DNA of 64,000 nucleotides from Aminobacter carboxidus (GTDB taxonomy: Bacteria > Pseudomonadota > Alphaproteobacteria > Rhizobiales > Rhizobiaceae), in NCBI RefSeq assembly GCF_014863355.1, contig NZ_JACZEP010000001.1, positions 744,001 through 808,000 on the forward strand, written 5' to 3'. Position numbers and translations under genes: made by a program. Under the pieces are notes generated by a model. The model made no database searches. It worked only from the letters and a program-made list of their open reading frames with translations, and had not been told where the DNA came from. Of this stretch, positions 58,504 to 64,000 are shown in pieces; the stretch's first letter is position 1; each line of letters opens with the position of its first letter.

Positions 58504-59718
58504 TTGAGCGATATCAGTCCGATCAGAGCCACCAGCGGCACCAACCAGGAGGGCACGAGCGCCCATAACCGCCGTGTCATGATGGACGCATTGCGGCTCA
58601 ACGGTGCGCTGTCGCGGGCCGACTTGGCGCGGGCGACGCAACTGACCAAACAGGCCGTTTCCAACATCATCGACGAGCTGGAGCGCGACGGATTCGTCGT
58701 CTCGCTCGACGCGGTGAGAAAGGGCAGGGGCCAGCCCTCGACGCCCTACAGGCTGGTCCCCGAAGGAGCGTTTGCCATCGGCCTGCAGATCGACCGCCAT
58801 CTGACACGCGCCGTCGCCGTCGACCTCGTCGGCACCGTACTGGTGCGTGCCGAGGCCAATCTGCCGCCTGACGATCCGCATGGCGGCGTCAGGATCATTC
58901 TCGGCGTCATCGAGGGCATCAGGCGCGACCTCGCGGCGATCTCGGCGCAATCCGAAAGGCGCATCGTCGGCCTGGGCGTGGCCATGCCCGGCCCATTCGG
59001 GCTGGAAGAGTTCGGCGACAACAAGTGGATGATGCCGGCCTGGCAGAAATATCCACTGCTGGAGACGCTTGCCGCCGGCACCGGCTTCGACGTCAGCCTG
59101 CAGAACGACGCTGCCGCCTGCGCCATCGCCGAGCGCATGGTAGGTGCCGCGCATGGGCTCGATCACGCGGTCTGCCTCTATGTCGGCTACGGCATCGGCG
59201 CCGGCCTCATCCTCAATGGCGAAAGTTACCGGGGCGGCAACGGCAACGCCGGCGAAATCGGCATGGCGCTGCTCTCGCCGCGCGGCAGCGACGGCGCGGT
59301 GCTCGAGCACCGGGCCTCGCTTGCCTCGCTCTACCAGCATCTGGAGCTCGACCCGTCCGAACCGGGCCTTTACGAACATGTCGAGGCGTTGGCCCTGGCC
59401 GATGATCCGGCGCTGCTCGCCTGGGTCAGGGACGCGGCGATGGACCTGCGCTGGAGCGTCCAGCTCATAGAAACGCTTTTCGACCCGCAGACGGTGATCC
59501 TGACCAGTGGTGCGCCCGAGGCCCTGGCGCGGCTGATCCTTGAAGCGATGCTGCCGCTGCCGTCGTCGATCGCCGACCGTCCGCAGCGGAGCTTGCCGCG
59601 GCTGCAGCTCGGCATCACCGACCCCTGGTCGATCGCCCTTGGCGCTGCCGCCGAGCCGATCGGCCGCGCATTCGACCCGCGCTTTTCGGCGATCCTCAAG
59701 ACGCGTTCGGGCGGCTAG
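58504..59718 (+). CDS. ROK-family transcriptional regulator
   Basis: A 404-residue ROK repressor. An N-terminal helix-turn-helix is visible (LSRADLARATQLTKQAVSNI). The ROK domain has LGVAMPGPFGLEEF, the DNA-kinase-like LQNDAAACAIAERM and GYGIGAGLILNGESYRGGNG. The usual GEIGH reads GEIGM, and the C-x-C-G-x2-G-C zinc loop is absent, so the structural zinc site of most ROK proteins is missing. The TTG start follows GAGGGGAAAAAGAG. It is divergent from the sugar operon and probably senses its substrate. Confidence 0.85.
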   Translation: MSDISPIRATSGTNQEGTSAHNRRVMMDALRLNGALSRADLARATQLTKQAVSNIIDELERDGFVVSLDAVRKGRGQPSTPYRLVPEGAFAIGLQIDRHLTRAVAVDLVGTVLVRAEANLPPDDPHGGVRIILGVIEGIRRDLAAISAQSERRIVGLGVAMPGPFGLEEFGDNKWMMPAWQKYPLLETLAAGTGFDVSLQNDAAACAIAERMVGAAHGLDHAVCLYVGYGIGAGLILNGESYRGGNGNAGEIGMALLSPRGSDGAVLEHRASLASLYQHLELDPSEPGLYEHVEALALADDPALLAWVRDAAMDLRWSVQLIETLFDPQTVILTSGAPEALARLILEAMLPLPSSIADRPQRSLPRLQLGITDPWSIALGAAAEPIGRAFDPRFSAILKTRSGG

Positions 59719-59998
59719 GGATTTTGCGCATCGGTTCCTGATGTGAAAATAATTTGACAGGAAGGCAAATCTGCGTTTGCATCGGCATGCCTGATGATGC
59801 GAATGCGCGAGCTTTCGCTCAGGCGGGGAGAGATGCCGCAACAGGGCCGATCTCCCGCAGTGCATGATCAGAGCAGCCCGCTCAACCTACCAGTCGATGA
59901 CGATCCGGAACTCGCAATTCCAGGGACAGGGCTCATAGCGCGTCGAAGCTGAATGCCAGCTTCGTCGGAGTGAATGAGAACCGACCTGGAGAAGCTGC

Positions 59999-61351
59999 AT
60001 GTCCGTAGACCTGCTCGTCCGTGATGCATATGTGTATGTCGATCGCGGCTGGGAAATCGCCGACGGCTGGATCGCCGTCAAAGACAAGAGAGTCCATTCC
60101 GTGGGCAAGGCCGGCGACGAGCCGGTCGCCGCAAAGACCATCTCGGCGCGCGGCCGGCTGGTCACGCCGGGCCTGATAAACGCCCACCACCACATGTACC
60201 AGAACCTGACGCGGTCCTACGCGCCGGTGACCAACGGTTCGCTGTTCGAATGGCTGACCGGGCTCTACCCGATGTGGGCCGGGCTGACCGAGGAATCGGT
60301 CTATGCCTCCACCTATGTCGCGATGACCGAGCTGCTGATGGGTGGCTGCACCACCTCGATGGACCACATGTATGTCCATCCCAGGCCCAGGCTGATCGAT
60401 GCCCAGATCCGCGCCAGCACCGACATCGGCTTCCGTTTCTATGCGACACGCGGGTCGATGACGCGTTCGGTCGAGGATGGCGGCCTGCCGCCTGCCTCGG
60501 TGGTGCAGCGCGAGGACGACATCCTCGAAGACAGCGTCCGGCTGGTGGAGAGCTACCACGATGCCGGGCCGGGCGCGATGACGCGCGTGGCGCTCGCGCC
60601 TTGCTCGTTGTTCTCAGTGACCGAGCGGATCATGTCGGAATCGGCGCGGCTGGCCGACAAATATGATCTCAGGCTCCATACCCACCTCGCCGAGGACCCT
60701 GAGGAGGACAGATATTGCGCCGAGGTCTATGGCTGTACGCCGACCGAATATTTCGAGCGTGTCGGCTGGGCCAGCAAGCGCTCCTGGGTCGCGCATTTCA
60801 TCTATCCGACTGATGCCGAGATCGGACGCCTCGCACATGCCGGCGTCTGCGCCACCCAGTGCCCCTGTTCGAACATGCTGATCGGCGGCGGCTCGGCCGA
60901 CGCCATGGGGCTTCGCGCCCGCGGCATGCGCGTCGGCCTTGGCTGCGATGGCTCGGCTTCAACCGACCATGCTTCCATGTGGCTGGAGGCGCGCACGGCA
61001 CTGTTGCTCGGACGCTATCGCAACGGCCCCCATTCGATGTCGGCGCGCGATGCGCTCGACATCGCCACGCGGGGCGGCGCCGCCTGTCTCGGCTGGGAGG
61101 ATGAGATCGGCCATCTGAGGCCGGGTGCCTGCGCCGACCTTGTTGTCTGGAGCATGTCGGATGTGGCGCTTGCCGGCGCCCATAGCGATCCGGTCGAGGC
61201 CTGGTTGCGCTGCGGTCCCGCAGTCGCCGGCACCACCGTCGTCTCAGGCAAGGTGCTCGTCGAGGACTGCCGTCCTGTCATGACCGAGCTCGGCGACGTG
61301 CTGCGCGAGCATGCCCGCCATTCGCGCCGCATGCAGTGCCTCGAGGCCTGA
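59999..61351 (+). CDS. Amidohydrolase, 8-oxoguanine deaminase/AtzB-like
   Basis: A 450-residue metal-dependent deaminase of the TrzN/AtzB/8-oxoguanine deaminase group. Metal ligands are in GLINAHHHMYQNLTR, LRLHTHLAED, SWVAHFIYP and LGCDGSASTDHASM. Family members remove amino or chlorine groups from purine-like or triazine rings. The neighbouring NCS2 permease for xanthine/uracil-type bases favours a purine substrate, but the active-site segment differs from the classical 8-oxoguanine deaminase pattern, so the base is not settled. GGAGAAGCTGC precedes the ATG. Confidence 0.75.
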   Translation: MSVDLLVRDAYVYVDRGWEIADGWIAVKDKRVHSVGKAGDEPVAAKTISARGRLVTPGLINAHHHMYQNLTRSYAPVTNGSLFEWLTGLYPMWAGLTEESVYASTYVAMTELLMGGCTTSMDHMYVHPRPRLIDAQIRASTDIGFRFYATRGSMTRSVEDGGLPPASVVQREDDILEDSVRLVESYHDAGPGAMTRVALAPCSLFSVTERIMSESARLADKYDLRLHTHLAEDPEEDRYCAEVYGCTPTEYFERVGWASKRSWVAHFIYPTDAEIGRLAHAGVCATQCPCSNMLIGGGSADAMGLRARGMRVGLGCDGSASTDHASMWLEARTALLLGRYRNGPHSMSARDALDIATRGGAACLGWEDEIGHLRPGACADLVVWSMSDVALAGAHSDPVEAWLRCGPAVAGTTVVSGKVLVEDCRPVMTELGDVLREHARHSRRMQCLEA

Positions 61352-61419
61352 TCGTCACCCGCTCATTTCACCTGATGCCGCGGAGGCGGCTCATACTTCT
61401 GGGAGGAGGTAGTATATCA

Positions 61420-62754
61420 ATGACTGATCATGTTCATGCCCATATGGGCGAGCTTGAAGCGGTCGACAGCGCGGTCGGGGATGTCGAGGAGGTCATTCCC
61501 GCCAAGCGTCGCTTCGCATTGGGACTTCAGCAGGCGCTCGTATCGAACGCCTGGCTCGATCCCATCTTCATCGCTTCCGTGGCGGGTTTTTCCGCCACGC
61601 TGGCGACAAATCTGGTGACCGCCACCTTCCTTGCTGCAGGCGTGGTCACCGTCGTGCAGAGCACCAGGCTGGTCCGCTTGCCGGTGGTGCAGGGGCCGTC
61701 CTCAGCCTTTTCGCCACTGGCCATCGGTTATTACAAGGCAGGAACGATCTCCGCGGCAAGCCTCGGCCTGATCATCGGCGCCGCACTCGTCTTCCTTGCC
61801 TCCGTCTGCGGCCAGTTCGCCAAGCTCCGGCGCCTGCTGTCGCCGGCCGTCTCCGGAACGATCATCACCCTGGTGGGGGTCGCGCTGGCAGGTTTCACCT
61901 TCATGGAGTTCTTCGGCGGCATCGGTTCGCCAAGCTTTGCCACAGGATCGAGCCTGTTCCTGGCCTGTGTGACGACGGCAGTCGTGCTGGTCAGCGCCGC
62001 CGTCGGCGGCACCTTTCGTATGTTCGGCTTTCTTACGGCGCTCATAGCAGGCGATGTGCTTGCCCTTGGCCTTGGGCTGCTCGATTTCTCCAGCGTCGGC
62101 CAGGCGCCCTGGCTGGCCTTCCCGAAACTGCTGCCCTATGGCGCGCTGACCTTCGATCCGGCGATCACCATCACCATGTGCATCGTCTTCGTCGTTGCCG
62201 TCGTCGAGGCAATGGGTATGTATGAGGCGACGGCGCGGCTGACTGGCACCGAACTCGACGACCGCCGCGTCAACGCCGGCATTGCCGGCGAAGCCGGCGG
62301 TTCGATGTTGGCTGCGCTGATCGGCGGTTTCGGTACGACTGCATACGCCCAGAATCTCGGCGTCATCAGGCTGACCGGCGTTGCCAGCCGGCATGTCGTC
62401 CGCGTCACCGGCTTCATCTTCATCGCCTTGGCATTCCTGCCCAAGGTCGCAGCGGTTCTGGTGGCGACACCGGCGGCGGTTGTCGGCGGGCTGTTCCTGC
62501 CGGCGGCGGCAACCGTGGTCATGACCGGCATTCAGATGGCGAGCCAGGACCGGGGTTCACCTGTCAAGAACATGGTGGCTCCGCTCGGCCTGATGGCGGG
62601 GCTGGGCATTCCTGCGCTGGCCGGAGCCCTGTCGGGCGGGTTGCCGCAGATCCTCGGCGAGATGCTTGCGCATTCCATCGTGGTCGGTGCGGTGACTGTC
62701 ATGGTTGCCGAGATCGTCCTGGTTCGCCTTCCCGAGTTCCTGCGCTCGCGCTGA
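61420..62754 (+). CDS. NCS2 uracil/xanthine permease-family protein
   Basis: A 444-residue NCS2 permease with about 13-14 membrane segments. Motifs are VVQGPSSAFSPLAIGYYKAG, VVEAMGMYEATARLTG and GGFGTTAYAQNLGVIRLTGV, where the Q-N pair is characteristic. Members import xanthine, uric acid or uracil with protons. The N terminus is histidine-containing (MTDHVHAHMGE). GGGAGGAGG lies 11 bases before the ATG, 68 bases after the amidohydrolase, so they are probably co-transcribed. Confidence 0.88.
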   Translation: MTDHVHAHMGELEAVDSAVGDVEEVIPAKRRFALGLQQALVSNAWLDPIFIASVAGFSATLATNLVTATFLAAGVVTVVQSTRLVRLPVVQGPSSAFSPLAIGYYKAGTISAASLGLIIGAALVFLASVCGQFAKLRRLLSPAVSGTIITLVGVALAGFTFMEFFGGIGSPSFATGSSLFLACVTTAVVLVSAAVGGTFRMFGFLTALIAGDVLALGLGLLDFSSVGQAPWLAFPKLLPYGALTFDPAITITMCIVFVVAVVEAMGMYEATARLTGTELDDRRVNAGIAGEAGGSMLAALIGGFGTTAYAQNLGVIRLTGVASRHVVRVTGFIFIALAFLPKVAAVLVATPAAVVGGLFLPAAATVVMTGIQMASQDRGSPVKNMVAPLGLMAGLGIPALAGALSGGLPQILGEMLAHSIVVGAVTVMVAEIVLVRLPEFLRSR

Positions 62755-62798
62755 ATCAGGAGGAACCCCTCGGGACACGTTCGGGCGCGTCCCGAGGG

Positions 62799-63335
62799 CT
62801 ACAAGCTGTTGTCCAGTTTGAGCACCGCATAAAGCAGTGTCTGAACTCCGGCCTGGCACTGCTCTTTCGTCGACGACTCCGCTTCGTTGTGGCTGAGGCC
62901 GTCGAGGCAAGGAATGAAGATCATCGATGTCGGTGCGACACGGGCGATGTAGGCGGAGTCTTGACCGGCGCCGGAATGCAGCCTCAGGCTGCTGTAGCCG
63001 GCGGCCGCCGCGCCCGACGCAACGGCGTCGATGCACCTGCCGTCGAACTTGGCGGCCGGGCTGCGCCAGATCTCGGTCAGGCTGCAGGTGAGGCGTCCGT
63101 CGAAGCGGGCGTGGATCTCCTGCCGCAGCATGGCTTCCATGGTTTCAACCAGGCCGTCTTCGGGGTGGCGCAGGTCGACGGTCATGCTGACCTGGCCGGG
63201 TACGACGTTGCGCGAACTCGGATGGACGTCGAGGCAGCCGGCGGTGTCGACCGCCGATGCATGCGACCTGGAGATGCGCTCGACAAGCAGCACGACCTCG
63301 GCCGCGGCGACGAGCGCGTCGCGCCGCGCATCCAT
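62799..63335 (-). pseudogene. Truncated M20-family amidohydrolase (allantoate/N-carbamoyl amidohydrolase), 3' half only
   Basis: The 178-codon frame matches only the second half of M20/M28 hydantoin-type carbamoylases of about 410 residues. It opens at DARRDALVAAAEVVLLVER, which in intact proteins follows the dimer-domain TTPM motif, and continues with SRNVVPGQVSMTVDLRHPED, LHSGAGQDSAYIARVAPTSM and CLDGLSHNEAE. The zinc-binding N-terminal half (H-x-D, and other ligands) is absent. Upstream there is an in-frame TAG directly before the first ATG and then, within 105 bases, the end of an ABC ATPase gene. So the 5' half has been deleted. It cannot be catalytic as it stands. Confidence 0.8.
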
Positions 63336-63440
63336 CTACTGCAGTAAGCGTCGGCTCAACTGCGGCTCCGGCGAAGTAGCGACCATCTCGCCGAAATCCA
63401 CTTCCGCTGCTGAACCGGCCTGATCTAACCGTCGCGAGCC

Positions 63441-64000
63441 CTACGCCGGTACCTTCACCTCCGGCATCGCGCCGATCAACATGCGGGCATACTCGCTTTT
63501 CGGCGCGTCGAAAATCTGGGCGCAATCGCCTTGTTCGACGATTTCGCCGCGGTTGATCAGGGCCACCCGGTCGCAGAGGTAGCGCACGACGGCGAGGTCG
63601 TGGCTGATGAAAAAGTAGGTCAGGCCGAGGCGATCTTGCAACTCGCACAGAAGATTGAGCACCTGCGCCTGCACCGAGACGTCGAGCGCCGAAGTCGGCT
63701 CGTCGAGAAGCAGCAGTTCCGGGCCCGATGCGAGGGCGCGCGCTATGCAGATGCGTTGGCGCTGGCCGCCGGAGAATTCATGCGGATAGCGGTGTAGGTG
63801 CTGCGAGCCCATGCCGACGAGCGAAAGCAACTCTGCGGCGCGGTCGCTGCGCTGCCGGTTCGTCAGGCCAAGGGTCTCATGGTGGATGACAAGCGGCTCG
63901 GTGACGATATCGTAGACCGACATGCGCGGGTTGAGAGACGCATAAGGATCCTGGAAGACGATCTGGACGCGCGAGCGCAGGCGACGCAGTTCGGCCTCCG
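63441..64000 (-). CDS. Oligopeptide/dipeptide-type ABC transporter ATPase (5' part beyond window)
   Basis: This is the C-terminal ATPase part of a DppF/GsiA-type protein; the frame is open through the right edge, with VQIVFQDPYASLNPR (the Q-loop) near the border. Signature FSGGQRQRICIARALASGP, Walker B LLLLDEPTSALDVSVQAQ, switch FFISHDLAVVRYLC and the C-terminal IFDAPKSEYARMLIGAMPEV are present. Walker A lies outside. Such ATPases drive uptake of peptides, opines or related compounds. It is upstream on the same strand of the truncated amidohydrolase. Confidence 0.85.
   Translation of the reverse strand, partial: EAELRRLRSRVQIVFQDPYASLNPRMSVYDIVTEPLVIHHETLGLTNRQRSDRAAELLSLVGMGSQHLHRYPHEFSGGQRQRICIARALASGPELLLLDEPTSALDVSVQAQVLNLLCELQDRLGLTYFFISHDLAVVRYLCDRVALINRGEIVEQGDCAQIFDAPKSEYARMLIGAMPEVKVPA

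Noticed and set aside
59887-60000. Minus-strand frame ending ...CPWNCEFRIVIDW in the gap before the amidohydrolase
   Set aside because: The last residues look protein-like, but the frame runs antisense into the amidohydrolase gene and no family was recognised.

Overview
The window is GC-rich, densely packed bacterial chromosome. The genes point to an alphaproteobacterium of the order Hyphomicrobiales (Rhizobiales), most likely near Mesorhizobium/Aminobacter. That placement is inferred from gene content: a giant cyclic beta-1,2-glucan synthase (ndvB) next to its exporter (ndvA), the rhizobial type of glycerol ABC transporter operon (glpDSTPQUV plus glpK), an aztABCD-type zinc uptake locus, and a hut locus using the HutF/HutG route. 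I saw no rRNA, tRNA, insertion sequence, prophage or CRISPR array. Almost everything is recognisable metabolism and transport; the oddities are in operon composition, regulation and gene decay.

Layout. 1-7.8 kb: the end of an N-methylproline-demethylase-like flavoenzyme, a LysR regulator divergent from glutaryl-CoA dehydrogenase (gcdH), a cupin, an enolase-superfamily enzyme, and the threonine catabolic pair kbl-tdh. 7.9-11 kb: an HPP membrane protein, a three-gene operon (metallo-beta-lactamase fold, degenerate FAH-like protein, DinB-like protein) and a small phosphatase-like protein. 11.1-16.6 kb: a minus-strand zinc block (aztABC, aztD, COG0523 GTPase) with two near-identical Zur-like palindromes. 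16.7-17.5 kb: a RidA-family protein and a small unknown protein. 17.6-27.1 kb: histidine utilisation, hutFC on the minus strand and hutIHGU, a YjiH-type transporter and hutD on the plus strand, separated by a promoter overlapped by a HutC-like palindrome.

27.2-38.7 kb: an FMN reductase, then ndvB (about 2,850 aa) and ndvA, which make and export periplasmic cyclic glucan. 38.8-40.6 kb: a lone ccmC and a nitronate monooxygenase-like enzyme. 40.7-49.9 kb: glycerol uptake and catabolism on the minus strand (glpD, S, T, P, Q, U, V, K), with strong hairpins around the binding-protein gene. 50.5-51.8 kb: a purine permease of the AzgA type.

52.1-59.7 kb: a six-gene minus-strand operon (binding protein, two permeases, SIS-domain sugar isomerase/deglycase, PfkB kinase, ATPase) divergent from a ROK regulator. 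Its parts match those of fructosamine (Amadori compound) operons such as Bacillus frl, and three tandem hairpin repeats sit just after the binding-protein gene. This is the best candidate in the window for a little-described system. 60-64 kb: an amidohydrolase and an NCS2 xanthine/uracil-type permease (probably purine salvage or degradation), the truncated 3' half of an M20 allantoate/carbamoyl amidohydrolase, and the end of a peptide-type ABC ATPase that runs off the window.
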